Shown here: positions 7,012-17,475 of the stretch, one piece after another
How the letters are laid out: each line of letters starts with the position of its first letter
How positions within the stretch are numbered: position 1 is the stretch's first letter
Assembly: GCA_963708165.1 (NCBI GenBank)
Contig: OY970187.1
Span: 62,001-126,000, forward strand
Length of the DNA: 64,000 nt
Direction: 5' to 3'
DNA from: Rubricoccus sp963708165
GTDB taxonomy: Bacteria > Bacteroidota > Rhodothermia > Rhodothermales > Rubricoccaceae
Notes under the pieces: model-generated
What the model saw: only the letters and a program-made list of their open reading frames with translations
The model's database searches: none
Told to the model about the DNA's origin: nothing
Position numbers and translations under genes: made by a program

Positions 7012-8092
7012 ATGTCCGCGCCTCCCGACCTCCTCGCCCTCGACCAGCCCGAACTCGCCGCCTTCATGCGCGAGATTGGCGAGCCTGCCTATCGGGGCAA
7101 GCAGCTCTTCGAGTGGATGCACGAAAAAGGCGCGCGCTCCTTCGACGCCATGACCAACCTGCCTCTGGCGCTCCGCCAGAGGCTCGGCGCCGAGGCGCAG
7201 ATCGGGCGGTTGGAGGAGACGAGCCGCCAGACCGCGACCGATGGGACGGTCAAGACGCTGCTGCGCCTGCCCTCGGGCCGCGCCGTCGAGGCCGTGCTCA
7301 TCCCCGATGTGGACGACGAGACGGGCAAGGCGAAGCGCCTCACAGCCTGCGTGTCCTCGCAGGTCGGCTGCGCGATGGGCTGCACGTTCTGCGCGACGGG
7401 CCGCATGGGCTTCCAAGAAAACCTGACCGCGGGCCAGATCGCCGCCCAGGCGCAACACCTCGACGCGCTCGCGCACGAGACGTACGGCCGTGGCCTCAGC
7501 AACGTCGTCTACATGGGCATGGGCGAGCCGCTGCAGAACATGCGCGCGGTCGTCAAAAGTGTCAGGCTCATCCGCGAGGGGCTGGGACTGTCCGCGCGCC
7601 GCGTGACTGTTTCCACGGTCGGCCTGGCGCGGCGCATCCGCGAGGTCGCGGACGGGCAGGCCTCTGGCGTGATTCCCGGCTTTCGCCTTGCGGTAAGTCT
7701 GCACGCGCCGACCGACGCGCAGCGGAGCGCCATCATGCCCGTCAACCGCTCGGAGAAGACAGACCTCGGCGCCCTGCGCGACGCCATCCGCCACTACCAC
7801 GCCCTGACCGGCGAAGCGCGTCACCTACGAATACTGCGTCTTCGCGGGCCAGAACGACTCGGACGAGGACGCTCGCCACCTCGCCGCGGTCACGCGCTGG
7901 GCGCCCTCCAAGGTCAACCTGATCGTGTACAACCCGGTCGAGGGAACAGGCTTTACCTCGCCGCCAGAGGCTGAGTTGGAGCGCTTCATCCGCGCCCTCG
8001 TGCGAGAGGACGTCCGCGTGACCGTACGCCGCAGCCGCGGCCAGGACATCGACGCGGCCTGTGGCCAGTTGGCGACCGCCGCTGCGGCATAA
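7012..8092 (+). CDS. rlmN: 23S rRNA (adenine2503-C2)-methyltransferase RlmN (frameshifted)
   Basis: Radical-SAM enzyme that methylates A2503 of 23S rRNA, and A37 of some tRNAs, in the cytoplasm. The cluster-binding CxxxCxxC is seen in CAMGCTFCATG, followed by MGMGEPLQNM and RLAVSLHAP. Near 7822 (after ALTGE) the frame shifts by one: the continuation RVTYEY, VFAGQNDSDEDA, NLIVYNP runs in the next frame to the stop at 8092. Both parts match the family over its full length of about 350 aa, so a single indel is the simplest reading. The start is the ATG at 7012, without a Shine-Dalgarno sequence. Confidence 0.92.
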
Positions 8093-8185
8093 CCCCCCTG
8101 CCTCTGGCGAGGACTGGGAGATGTGTGGACGCGAGGCAGTGGTGCCAGAGGCAGTGGCGCCAGAGGCAGTGGCGCTCCCTCCTGC

Positions 8186-8345
8186 TTGTCATCCCGACCC
8201 CGAAGGGTAGGGCGGCCAGCGGAGCCGAGGGAGCTAGTCACAGTGAGCGACGAAGATGCGCCCAACGTGCGAGCATCCGGCGAGTAGCTCCCTCGTCGCG
8301 GAGCCTGCCCTGAGCGACGCCGAACGGGCTCTCTCGGGATGACAA
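8186..8345. repeat. Intergenic inverted-repeat element
   Basis: About 160 bp bounded by TTGTCATCCCGA and its inverse TCGGGATGACAA, with a second internal inverted pair (GAGGGAGCTA / TAGCTCCCTC). It is a small non-coding palindromic unit of the REP/MITE kind, lying between rlmN and the convergent GWxTD gene. No coding potential is seen. Confidence 0.6.
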
Positions 8346-8410
8346 ATATGTGAGATAGAGGAGTCGAGCAGATGCGGCCTCTGGCGGAACAAAAATCGAG
8401 GCGCCCCTCC

Positions 8411-8463
8411 TCATCCCTCATCCCTCATCCCTCATCCCTCATCCCTCATCCCTCATCCCTCAT
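8411..8463. repeat. Heptamer tandem repeat (tcatccc)n
   Basis: About seven consecutive copies of TCATCCC end at the last codons of the - strand GWxTD gene; its stop codon (8462-8460) is formed by the final truncated unit. Slippage here could alter the 3' end of that gene. Confidence 0.9.
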
Positions 8464-10494
8464 CGCAGCGTCACCGCGCGCGAGGTCTCCACCGTCTCGC
8501 CAGAGGCCTCGTCCGTGACCGCGAGCGTGAGCGTGTACGCGCCCGGCCTCTGGCGGCTAGCATCCAAGAGGAGCGGGATTCCCGCGTCGGGCGTGGGCGA
8601 GGAGGCGTCGACGCGCACGGCGACGCCGCGGCGGCGGCCTCGGCCGAACAGGCCGCCGATGGCGCGGACGACGCCCGCACGCCGGTCGTCGGGCACGAGC
8701 GCGGCTTCGACGGTGTAGCGCGCGAGGCCATCGCGGAGGTTCAGGCCGTAGACCTCGGCGTAGACGGCCACCGGATCCGCAACGGCGTAGACGGCCTCTG
8801 GCGAGGGGCGGATGACAGCATCGCCGCGGCGGATCTCGCCCGGTTCGGGTGTGCGGCCTTCGTCTAGCCCTGTCGCCAGAAGCAGGCCCGAGAGCTTGAG
8901 GCCGGAACCGTAGTCCCACGCGACGAAGCTTTCGCGCACCCACCCGCCTTCGCCGCTCTCTCCCGCGACTTCGGAGACGACCGTGAGCCGTCCCGGCCGG
9001 ACCGAGAGCGTCGCCACGAACGCGTGCATCTCCCCCGTGCTCGTGCGCACCGTCGCGCCAGAGGGGGGCCGGGCTTCGGCCTCTGGCGTGCCCTCGCGCA
9101 GAGCAAACGCCGCGGCCTGGACCTCGCCCCCTCCCCCGTCCACGCCCATCGAGACGACCAGATCTGTCGCGCCGTTCTCGCCCTTGAACGCGGTCGTGAG
9201 CACCGCCAGAGGCCAGGACACCGGCGGGGCATACTGGCTCGCGTCGGGCATCTCGCGCGACAGGCGCTCGTCTTGCTCGATGTAGTCGTCCTCGTCGGCG
9301 CTCGCGCTGGCGGAAAAGGCGAGCGCCGAGGGCGCGTAGATGGCGTAGTCGCCGCTCCAGTACGGGTCCATGAACACGTAGCGCGGGCCGCCCGCGTACT
9401 CCCAGACGACGTAGCGCGGCGAGCCCATCAGGTCGCCGCCTTGGGTGACGTGCGCGTCGCCGGGGTAGAACGGCTCGGACATCGTCGCGCGCTCCTGCGG
9501 CACGCCGTAGCGGATGTAGATCTGGCCGCGCGTGGTCTCGCGTCCCAGTTCCGTGGGCCAGCCGAAGAGGCGGTCGGCTTCGAGGACGCGGGCGCGGTGC
9601 TCCAAGCAGGCGCTCGTTCTCCTCGGTCAGGAGCCGCACGTCTTGTCCGCGCCAGAAGCTCTCGGCGTCGCGCGGCGGGTCGTCCGGGCGCACCCGCGCC
9701 GGGTCGTCCAGGTCGCGGCGCTCGTCGGCGGTCATCGCGCGCATGGCGTCGGCAAAGGCGCCAGAGGCCTCTGGCGTGCGGCCGAGGCGGAAGAGGGCGA
9801 TGCTGCGCAGTTCGTCGTCGGTCTGGGCATCGGCCAGCGCGAGCAACGCGTCGTGCTCGCCGGTGGCGATAAAGAGCCGCGCCAGAGGCCACGCGTAGGT
9901 GCTCCCGCCGTGGCGCACCGCCGCTTCGAGCGATGCGCGCGCGTCGCGCCCGTCGCGCTCCATGCCGGGCTTGCCCAGCAGCGGGTACGTCGCGCGGAGA
10001 CTGGCTAGATCGTAGCGGCCTCCGCGGTTAAAGCGCACCGCGCGCGTGGCGCCGCGGCGGCGGTTCGCGCGGTCGTTGCGGCTCAGCACATCTCCGTGGC
10101 GCATCGCCACGTCCCCAAAGCCGCCACCCACCTTGATGAAGTCGCGGTCGAACAGGTAGTCCTCCAGCCTCTGGCGCCCGATCTCGTCGTGCGCGACGGC
10201 GCTGGTGGAATCCAGACGCAAGAGGCGCTCGGCGGCGCGGCGGCGCGTGATGCGGCGCGCAAACGGCGGCCGCCCCGTCATGCCCACGCCGCGCTGCTGC
10301 AGCGCGAGGCGCAGTTCAAGCAGCGGCACGTCGCCGGGCGAGCCATCCAGCGCGCGCCCGGCCAGGCGGTACGCCGCCCCGTCCTCGCCTCTGGCGATGA
10401 GCGCCTGCGCCTCGTCGAGAGCGCTGCGGGTGGAGTCGGCCTGCGCGAGCGCGGGGGCCGAGGCGAACAGGAGCAGAGCGAGCAAATACCGCAT
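8460..10494 (-). CDS. GWxTD domain-containing protein (frameshifted)
   Basis: Exported protein of about 675 aa, of a family typical of Bacteroidota and Rhodothermota with no assigned biochemical role. A signal peptide (MRYLLALLLF..ALAQ) is followed by a TPR-like helical region, the GWxTD segment with DRLFGWPT and IRYGVPQER, and C-terminal beta-rich domains. Near 9600 one surplus base separates NERLL from EHRARVLEADRL; both sides are family-like, so it is one gene. A heptamer tandem repeat reaches its stop codon. It lies 109 bp downstream of ctaA on the same strand. Confidence 0.82.
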
Positions 10495-10603
10495 GCCCCA
10501 AGATGCACCCGCCAGAGGCTGACCGCGAGGCCCAAACGGTGCCCCAGACTCATGCGCGACAAAGAGAAGGTGCGCGACAGGCGAGCGCCAGAGGCCTCTG
10601 GCG

Positions 10604-11551
10604 TCAGGCGTAGACCGGCGGCGCAGCCCGCGCCACGCGCTGCGCGCCGAGCGCCTGCGCGGCAAAGCACACGAACGAGATCCAGATCGCGTCGGTGATG
10701 AGCAGGTGCGTGACCTGCATCCACAGCGGCGCGAGGAACAGCACGTTGAGCCCGCCGAACACGAGTTGAAACCCGAACAGCGCCACGATCCAGATCCCGA
10801 AGCGCTTCGCCAGAGGCTGCTCGCGCGAGGTCCACACCGCCGCGCCCACGAGCGCGAGGACCACGAACGCCAGCGTCGGGTGCAGAAGCCTCAGCCCGAC
10901 CAGCGTCTCGACCAGCGCGTGCTCCTCGGGCGAGAGCCCGCCGACGAGCACGAGCGTGTCGCCGAGCGCCGTGATCGCGCCCGAGGCGCCCAGAATGACC
11001 AGCCCCACGAGCGCCGCGCCGATGGCCAGGCCTCTGGCGCCCGAGCCGCGCCACCGCGGCAACGGACGGCCGCCCGCGCCCCAGGCCGTGAGCGTGATCC
11101 ACCCGAGCAAGACGAACGTGTTGACCAGGTGCCCCGCGATCCACAGCGCGCGCGCCGTGCGGGCGTCCAGCGCGACGTACTCCAGCAGCACCAATCCGGC
11201 GCCAATCGCGCCTTCGATAACCATGAACAGGACCGAGAGCACCGCATAGCGCCGCACCGCCGCGCCCTTCGGAAAGGCGCGCCACACAAACACGGCCATC
11301 GCGAGCACCAACGGCAGCGCCAGCCCACTCGTGACGCGGTGCCCAAACTCGATGATCGTGTTCAGGCTCGGTGCCATCGGTACGATCTCGCCGTTGCACG
11401 TCGGCCAGTGCGAGCCGCAGCCCGCGCCCGCACCCGTCGCGCGGACGACGGCGCCCCACAAGATCACGAGCACGGTGTAGCCCAGCGTGATCCACGCGAG
11501 ACGCTCGGCGCGGCGCGGTTTCGAGTCCTCTGGCGTGGCAGATCGGTCCAT
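10604..11551 (-). CDS. ctaA: Heme A synthase (CtaA/COX15)
   Basis: Inner-membrane enzyme that oxidises the C8 methyl of heme O to give heme A for cytochrome aa3 oxidase. It has 315 aa with about eight membrane segments. Conserved heme-ligand histidines are visible in IEFGHRVTSG, IAGHLVNT, LLHPTLAF and VTHLLITD, and the cysteine-bearing loop GAGCGSHWPTC is present. The ATG at 11551 is chosen because it precedes the first membrane helix (LAWITLGYTVL); the frame stays open far upstream but only as antisense of the M16 genes. Confidence 0.92.
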   Translation of the reverse strand: MDRSATPEDSKPRRAERLAWITLGYTVLVILWGAVVRATGAGAGCGSHWPTCNGEIVPMAPSLNTIIEFGHRVTSGLALPLVLAMAVFVWRAFPKGAAVRRYAVLSVLFMVIEGAIGAGLVLLEYVALDARTARALWIAGHLVNTFVLLGWITLTAWGAGGRPLPRWRGSGARGLAIGAALVGLVILGASGAITALGDTLVLVGGLSPEEHALVETLVGLRLLHPTLAFVVLALVGAAVWTSREQPLAKRFGIWIVALFGFQLVFGGLNVLFLAPLWMQVTHLLITDAIWISFVCFAAQALGAQRVARAAPPVYA

Positions 11552-11770
11552 GCTTCCTGTAGCCTCTGGCGCGGGCGAGGATCCCTTGCACGACGGTTTC
11601 GACGCGGTTTCGCCAGAGGCCGCACGCAGACGCCAAGCCTCTGGCGGACCGCCGCGTTCCGACCGGCGCCAGAGGCCTCCGGCGAACGCAGCTCGGCATT
11701 CTGCACCGGCCCGGCCGCCCTGCAGAACCCTCCACGCCAGAGGCGGTATCGTGCGGCCCTCCCCGCGCCT

Positions 11771-13105
11771 ATGCCAGAGATACTCGACCACCCTGCCTTC
11801 ACCTTCGACCGCGCCGAAGGCGGCGTCGAGGCATACCGGCACACCGAAAACGGCCTGATGGTGCTTCTCGCACCCGATCCCACCGGCGAGGCGGCTCCGC
11901 CCGTCGCCGCGTTTCAGGTGACCTACCGCGTGGGCAGCCGCAACGAAGGCGCAGGCCTCACCGGCGCGACGCACCTCTTGGAGCACCTCATGTTCAAGGG
12001 CACCGACCGCTTCAACCGCGAGGCGGGCACGAGCGTGTTCCAGACGCTCCAGAGCATCGGCGGCAGTATCAACGCGACCACGTGGTACGACCGCACGAAC
12101 TACTACGCGGTCCTGCCCGAGGCCTACCTGCCTCTGGCGGTCGAGGTCGAGGCCGACCGGATGCGCGGCGCGCGAGTCAGCGACGACGACCTGGCAAGTG
12201 AGCGCACCGTCGTGCTCAACGAGCTCGACCGCGGTGAAAACGAGGCGTTTCGCAAGCTGCTCCACGCCGTGTTCGCCTCGGCCTTCCACGCGCACCCGTA
12301 CGGCCACCCGGTCATCGGGTGGCGCTCGGACGTGGAGACGGTCACCGCCAGCGGCCTGCGCCACTTCTACGACACCTATTACTGGCCGTCCCGCGCGACC
12401 GCGAGCGTGGCGGGCCGGTTCGACCGCCGCGAGGTGCTCGACCTCCTGGACGAGCACTTTGGCGCCATCCCCGCAGGCCCCGAAGCCGCGCCAGAGGCCG
12501 AGCCTCTGGCGAACATCGCGGACACCGTCACGCGCGAGCCCGAGCAGCGCGGCGAACGCCGCACGACGGTCCGAATGGCGGGCGAGTTGGGCTCGGTTTT
12601 GCTGGGCTACAAAGCGCCCCCCGGCCTGAGCGAAACCTCGGACGCGCTCGACGTGCTCGTGCAGGTCATGACTGCGGGCAAGTCCTCGCGCCTCTTCAAA
12701 CGCCTCACCGACAAAGGCCTCACCACGAGCGCCTTCGCCTACTATCCGCGCCTGCGCGATCCCGGCCTGTTCCTCCTCTACGGCAACCTCGCCGCCGACG
12801 TAGAGCACGCCACCGTCGAAGCCGAACTGAAGGCCGCGCTCGAAGAGATCGCTGGGGGCGGCATCACCCAGGCCGAAATGGACCGCGCGCGGCGCCAGGT
12901 CATCGCCGACGAAGCCTATGGGCGCGACGGGCCGCACGCGATTGTCGCCCAACTCAACGAAGCCATCGCCGTCGGCGATTGGACGCTGTTCACCCGCTAC
13001 CGCGAGCGCATCGAGGCGGTCACGCCAGAGGCCGTGCAGGCCGCGGCCGTCGCCATCGTCAGCGACGACCGGCTCACCGTCGGGCACTACCTCCCCGACG
13101 CTTAA
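11771..13105 (+). CDS. M16-family zinc metallopeptidase, catalytic subunit
   Basis: Processing-peptidase-like (pitrilysin/insulinase family) zinc protease of 444 aa. The inverted zinc motif HLLEH is at residues 68-72 and the distal Glu lies in VVLNELDRG. The second M16 domain covers about residues 200-440. It begins at the ATG 11771 directly after a promoter-sized gap from divergent ctaA. No signal peptide is seen. Spacing to the next gene is 3 bp, so the two should form the usual active/inactive M16 heterodimer. Confidence 0.9.
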   Translation: MPEILDHPAFTFDRAEGGVEAYRHTENGLMVLLAPDPTGEAAPPVAAFQVTYRVGSRNEGAGLTGATHLLEHLMFKGTDRFNREAGTSVFQTLQSIGGSINATTWYDRTNYYAVLPEAYLPLAVEVEADRMRGARVSDDDLASERTVVLNELDRGENEAFRKLLHAVFASAFHAHPYGHPVIGWRSDVETVTASGLRHFYDTYYWPSRATASVAGRFDRREVLDLLDEHFGAIPAGPEAAPEAEPLANIADTVTREPEQRGERRTTVRMAGELGSVLLGYKAPPGLSETSDALDVLVQVMTAGKSSRLFKRLTDKGLTTSAFAYYPRLRDPGLFLLYGNLAADVEHATVEAELKAALEEIAGGGITQAEMDRARRQVIADEAYGRDGPHAIVAQLNEAIAVGDWTLFTRYRERIEAVTPEAVQAAAVAIVSDDRLTVGHYLPDA

Positions 13106-13108
13106 CCC

Positions 13109-14377
13109 ATGTCCGACCTCTCTCTCGCCTCTCGCGTCGCCGTGCGCGAGGCTGGCGCTGCGCGCGTGTTCGCGCTCCCCACCGGCATCCGCGATGTCGT
13201 CTCGTTCCGCGGCTCGTTCCTCACCGGCCCCGATATGGGCGCAGGCGAGGACGCCGTGCAGGGTCTGGTGACGGACGTGCTCGACAAGGGCACGCGCACC
13301 CGCGACCGCTTCGAGATCGCCGAAGCGCTCGAAGGCCGCGGCGCGCGCCTCTCCTTCTACTCCGACGGTCTCCGCGCAGGCTTCGCCGGACGCTGCCTCC
13401 GCGACGATCTGGACGACGTGCTCACGCTTCTGGCGGAGCAACTCCGCGAGCCTGCGCTGCACGACGACGAGATCGAAAAGGCTCGCCGCAAAGCGCTCGC
13501 CAGCGTGCGCCGCGCGACCGAATCGACCGGCGCGATGGCCTCTGGCGCTTTCTCGCGACGCCTGTACGGTCCGGCGCACCCCAACCACATCCTCGCGCCA
13601 GAGGCCGAAATGGCCGCGCTCGAAGCGATCACGCCAGAGGCCGTCCGCCGCTACCACGCCGAGCACTTTGGCAGCGACGGCCTCATCGTCGCCTTCGTGG
13701 GCGACGTGCAGCCCGAGCCTCTGGCGGCGCGCGTCGGCGCGGCACTCGGCGCGTGGACGCCGCACGGCCGTACGGCCACGTACACCGCGGAGGCGCTCGC
13801 GCCAGAGGCTGCGAGCGAGGTCGTGGCGATGCCAGATAAGCAAAACCTCGATGTGCGCCTGGGCCACCCGCTGGCGCTCCGCCGTGGCGACGAGGCATTT
13901 CTGCCGCTGTTCGCGGGCGTGTTCGCGCTGGGCGGCAACTTCTCCGGGCGCCTCATGCAGACCGTCCGCGACGAGCAGGGCCTGACCTACGGCGTAAGTG
14001 CGCGCCTGGGCGGCGTGGCGGTCGAGCACGACATGGACGCGCGCGTCTCGATCTCGCTCAGCCAGGAAAACCTGGAGCGCGGCATCGCCGCCACGCGCGA
14101 GGTCGTCGAGGCGTGGGCCTCTGGCGGCATCACCGAGGACGAACTCGCGCGCACGCAGGCGACGTTCCTGGGCCAGCACGCCGTCGCGCTCGCCACGACC
14201 GGCGGCGTGGCCGCGCGCCTGCTCGTCAACGCCGAGCGCGGCTTCGAGGTCTCGTACATGGACGACTACGCCGAGCGCATCGGCGCACTGACGGCACCCG
14301 ATGTCACCGCCGCGATTCGAGAGCGCGTGTCTCCGTCTGAAATGGTGCAGGTCGTGGCGGGAACGGTCGCAGCGTGA
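13109..14377 (+). CDS. M16-family peptidase, non-catalytic partner
   Basis: Partner of the preceding peptidase, 422 aa. It has the M16 fold (RLYGPAHPNH, RYHAEHFGSDGL, the Arg/Tyr motif RDEQGLTYGVSAR) but no HxxEH, so it contributes substrate-binding R/Y residues rather than catalysis, as in bacterial M16B pairs. It is translated 3 bp after the catalytic gene. Numerous genome decamers encode PEA, ASG and PLA tripeptides at its surface loops. Confidence 0.9.
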   Translation: MSDLSLASRVAVREAGAARVFALPTGIRDVVSFRGSFLTGPDMGAGEDAVQGLVTDVLDKGTRTRDRFEIAEALEGRGARLSFYSDGLRAGFAGRCLRDDLDDVLTLLAEQLREPALHDDEIEKARRKALASVRRATESTGAMASGAFSRRLYGPAHPNHILAPEAEMAALEAITPEAVRRYHAEHFGSDGLIVAFVGDVQPEPLAARVGAALGAWTPHGRTATYTAEALAPEAASEVVAMPDKQNLDVRLGHPLALRRGDEAFLPLFAGVFALGGNFSGRLMQTVRDEQGLTYGVSARLGGVAVEHDMDARVSISLSQENLERGIAATREVVEAWASGGITEDELARTQATFLGQHAVALATTGGVAARLLVNAERGFEVSYMDDYAERIGALTAPDVTAAIRERVSPSEMVQVVAGTVAA

Positions 14378-14609
14378 GCACGAGCCGAGGGCTTCACCTG
14401 CTCGCGCGAGGAGTACCGGGGCCCTCTTGTCTCTATCGCCCCACGCCTCCGGCGCGGATGTGACGCGTCCGCGGTCCACGGGGTCTGGTCGTACACGCGC
14501 CAGAGGCGACCCGAGCCCTCTGGCGCGTACGCTCGCGAGACGCGCGGGCGCGATGCTGACGCCGTGGCACCAAAACGCCAGAGGCCGCGTTTGCACGCCA
14601 TCGCTTCCG

Positions 14610-15925
14610 ATGCCCATGTTTCGCCTGCACCTGGCCTGCTTCGCGCTTTTGCTCGCCTGCACGCCTCTGGCGGCGCAGCCCATCCGCTTCGAAGCCGAGG
14701 TCGTAGACGCCGACGATGGCACGCCGCTGCCGGGCGCCACGGCGCAGGTCCAAGACACAGATCGCGGTGACGCCTCGGACGCCAGCGGCCGTCTCGTGCT
14801 CGCGCTCGAAGGCCTGCCCGCGACGGTCATCGTGCGCTTCGTGGGCTACGCCCCGGCCATCCTTTCGCTGCGCCCCGGCGACGCGCGCGATGGCGTCATC
14901 CGCCGCGTGGTGCGGCTCTCGCCCGCGCCGTACGTCATGGGCGAGGTGGCGGTCAGCGCCGAGCCGCCAGGCGAACGCATCTGGCGCCGCGTGCTCGCGC
15001 GCAAGGCCAGCCTCTCGCGCGCGCTGGGCGGCTACTCCGCCGAGGTCTACACGCGCTTTCTGCTTCTGCGCGACGGGCGTCTGGATGTGCGGCCCGTCCC
15101 CATTCGCCTCTCCGAGTCGCTTTCCAACATGGCGTGGCGCCCTGCTGGAGGCCTGCGCGAAGAGATCGTCGCCCGCCGCCGCCGCCCCGATGGCGGCCCG
15201 TTCCGCTGGGCCGACGTGGGCGCCGTCCCTGATCTCCTGTTCGAGGACTGGCTGACGCTGGACGGCCAGCGCATCATGGCGCCCGGCCACCCCGATGCTA
15301 TCGGCGCGTACGCCTTCCGGCTGGGCGAGACCGTCGAGGTGGACGGGATGCGGATGCTCGATCTTGCCGTCGTGCCGCGGCGCCCCGGCCTGCTCTCTGG
15401 CCGGATCCGCGTGGTCGATTCGCTCTGGGTCGTCGCCGAGGCAGACCTGCGCGCGAGCACGGCGCCTCTGGCGCGGCGGTGCAGTACTTCGACGCCGACC
15501 ACCGCTGGACCTACGCGCCCGTCTGGTCCGGGACCGCCCTGCGCGACTCCGTCTGGCTGCCCGCGACCTATGTGCGCGAAGGCCGCGTCGATACTGGCGT
15601 CACGGGTCTGGACTTTCCCGCCGTCCGCTTTCGCCAGAGATCGGTCGTGGGCCTGCACCGCGTGGGCGACGCGCCAGCGGAGGTGACGTGGGCGCAGCGG
15701 TTCCGCAGCCCCGCGGGCGTCTACGGTGGGCGCGACGCCTACATCCGCGCCCGGCGCGCGCTCCCGCTCGACAGCCTTGAAGCCAAAGCCGACACGTCGG
15801 CGCTGCTGGGGCGCGTACGGCTCAAAGACATGCTCAAGCCTCAGGAAGGCCTCGTGCTAACCATCTTTGGCATCCCCGCCGTCAACAAAATCCTCGGCTT
15901 CGACGTGGAGGGAAAGGACGACTAG
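14610..15925 (+). CDS. Exported protein with CarboxypepD_reg-like domain (frameshifted)
   Basis: Probable envelope protein of about 437 aa. A signal peptide (FRLHLACFALLLA..AAQ) is followed by a carboxypeptidase-regulatory-like beta domain (DDGTPLPGATAQV, VRFVGYAPA) typical of TonB-receptor plug neighbours and DUF5686 proteins, then a large unassigned beta-rich region. Near 15477, at a decamer copy, the frame shifts; VQYFDADHRW, TYVREGRVDTGV continues in the other frame to the stop TAG. That stop overlaps the first base of a full palindrome (15925-15942). The start could also be the Met two codons on (14616). Confidence 0.72.
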
Positions 15926-15970
15926 CCTCTGGCGCCAGAGGCCCGCGCGAGAGGTCCGCCACGCCAGAGG

Positions 15971-17350
15971 CTACGCGTACTGCGCCGCGAGTTCGGCGAA
16001 CTCCATCTCGAACGCCTCCACGAGCGGACGCGGGTCCGAGGCGTAGGCTTCGTCGACGGCCACACCGACCCGCACGGCGTCGTTGTAGCTCAGGATGGAC
16101 AGCCCGAGGCCGATGTCGCCCGCCTGCGGCACCCAGAACATGAGCTCGCGCACGGGCGCGCCCATCATGTGCAGCTCCTCCGTCGGGCCCGGCACGTTGG
16201 TGACCACCGCCGAGGCCTTGGACGCGAACATGTCGACCACGAACTGGTGCCCCCAGCTCGGCGCCTTGCCGATGGACTGCAGGATGCCGTACACGACGGC
16301 CGGTTGCTGCGAGTCCTTGAGCGTGTTCATCCGCTCCTTGAGCAGCCGAAGGCGTTCCAGCGGGTCAATGGTGCCGACCGGCAGCGCGACGAAGACGAGC
16401 GAGAACGCGTTGCCCATGTCGTACGGGCGGTCGGGGCGGCGCACGTTGAACGGGACTGCCACGCGCACCTCCACGCCGCGCACGCTCTCGCCTCTGGCGA
16501 TGAGGTAACGGCGCATGGCGCCCGCTGCGGTCGCCATGAGCACGTCGTTGATCTTGGAATCCGTCGCCTCGCCGATAGCCTTGATCGTCGGCAGTGGGAT
16601 CGCGCGGGTCCACGCGGCGCGCTTGCGCGGCGACGCCTCGCCTTTGAAAACGGTCTCCGAGTCTTTGGGCATCACGAGCAAATGACCCAGCGAGCCCACG
16701 CTTCCGCCGACGCTCTTGAGCCGCTTCCAGAGGTGACGAGGATCGGTCAGCAGGTCGCGCGTTTCCTGGGCCGCGCCTCTGGCGGTGCGCGCGGCTCGTT
16801 TCGCCAGAGGCTTCTTCGGTGGCCTCGCGGGAGCCTCTGGCGAGCCGGGGATGAGCGCGGGGTCGAAGCGTTCGTCGCACATGGAGAGGAGAACCGGCAT
16901 CAACCCCAGGCCGTCGCCGATGACGTGGTGCAGCCGGATCACGAACGCACTCACGGTCTCGTCGTCGATGTCGTGGACGAGGTGGAAGCTCCACGGCGAG
17001 TGCTCGAAGCTGAGCGGCTGGCTCATCAGGTCGCTCACGAGTGCTTCCATCCCGCGGTAGCCGCCCGGCGCGGGAAGCTCGATCTCGGTCAGGTGATCGT
17101 CCAGGTCGAACGCCTCATCTGGCACCCACTTCGCGCGCGGCGACGCCGGGTTGTCGATCCGCATCCGGAACCGGTTGAACGGCACGAACCGCTCCATGAG
17201 CATCGCCTCGGCGCGTTCGCGCGTCATGCGCGTACCAAAGGCGATCACGCCGGTAATGGTCATCGGGTTGGACGGCTCCTCCATGCGCAGCCACGCGGCG
17301 TCGGCGGGGCTGACGGAGAACGGCGCGGGGGGAGCGAGCGGCACAAGCAC
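15971..17350 (-). CDS. Wax ester synthase/diacylglycerol acyltransferase (WS/DGAT)
   Basis: Acyl-CoA-dependent O-acyltransferase that makes wax esters or triacylglycerol storage lipid. It has about 459 aa. The acyltransferase motif HHxxxDG is HHVIGDG. The family boxes SPADAAWLRME, PFNRFRMR, KINDVLMA and NVPGPTEEL are in the expected order. A GTG start at 17350 is preferred: an ATG at 17446 would add about 30 residues encoded across a palindrome (17408-17425) before the conserved SVSPADA. It is divergent from the SDR gene at 17476. Which of wax ester or TAG is made cannot be told. Confidence 0.86.
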   Translation of the reverse strand: MLVPLAPPAPFSVSPADAAWLRMEEPSNPMTITGVIAFGTRMTRERAEAMLMERFVPFNRFRMRIDNPASPRAKWVPDEAFDLDDHLTEIELPAPGGYRGMEALVSDLMSQPLSFEHSPWSFHLVHDIDDETVSAFVIRLHHVIGDGLGLMPVLLSMCDERFDPALIPGSPEAPARPPKKPLAKRAARTARGAAQETRDLLTDPRHLWKRLKSVGGSVGSLGHLLVMPKDSETVFKGEASPRKRAAWTRAIPLPTIKAIGEATDSKINDVLMATAAGAMRRYLIARGESVRGVEVRVAVPFNVRRPDRPYDMGNAFSLVFVALPVGTIDPLERLRLLKERMNTLKDSQQPAVVYGILQSIGKAPSWGHQFVVDMFASKASAVVTNVPGPTEELHMMGAPVRELMFWVPQAGDIGLGLSILSYNDAVRVGVAVDEAYASDPRPLVEAFEMEFAELAAQYA

Positions 17351-17475
17351 AGGGGAAAGTGGGGCCGCAAGTCTACGACGGGCCTCTGGCGCGGTGACGA
17401 AGGATACGCCTCTGGCGCCAGAGGCTGCGGATCGACGCGCAGGCACGGGCGTACGCCCGGCCCCTCTGCAATGCT

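Noticed and set aside
8093..8459. Possible coding region on either strand between rlmN and the GWxTD gene
   Set aside because: Frames there consist of inverted and tandem repeats and show no protein-like composition.
10604..14830. A 1408-codon open frame on the - strand
   Set aside because: Only the last 315 codons (ctaA) are protein-like; the rest is antisense of two M16 peptidase genes, open because of high GC.
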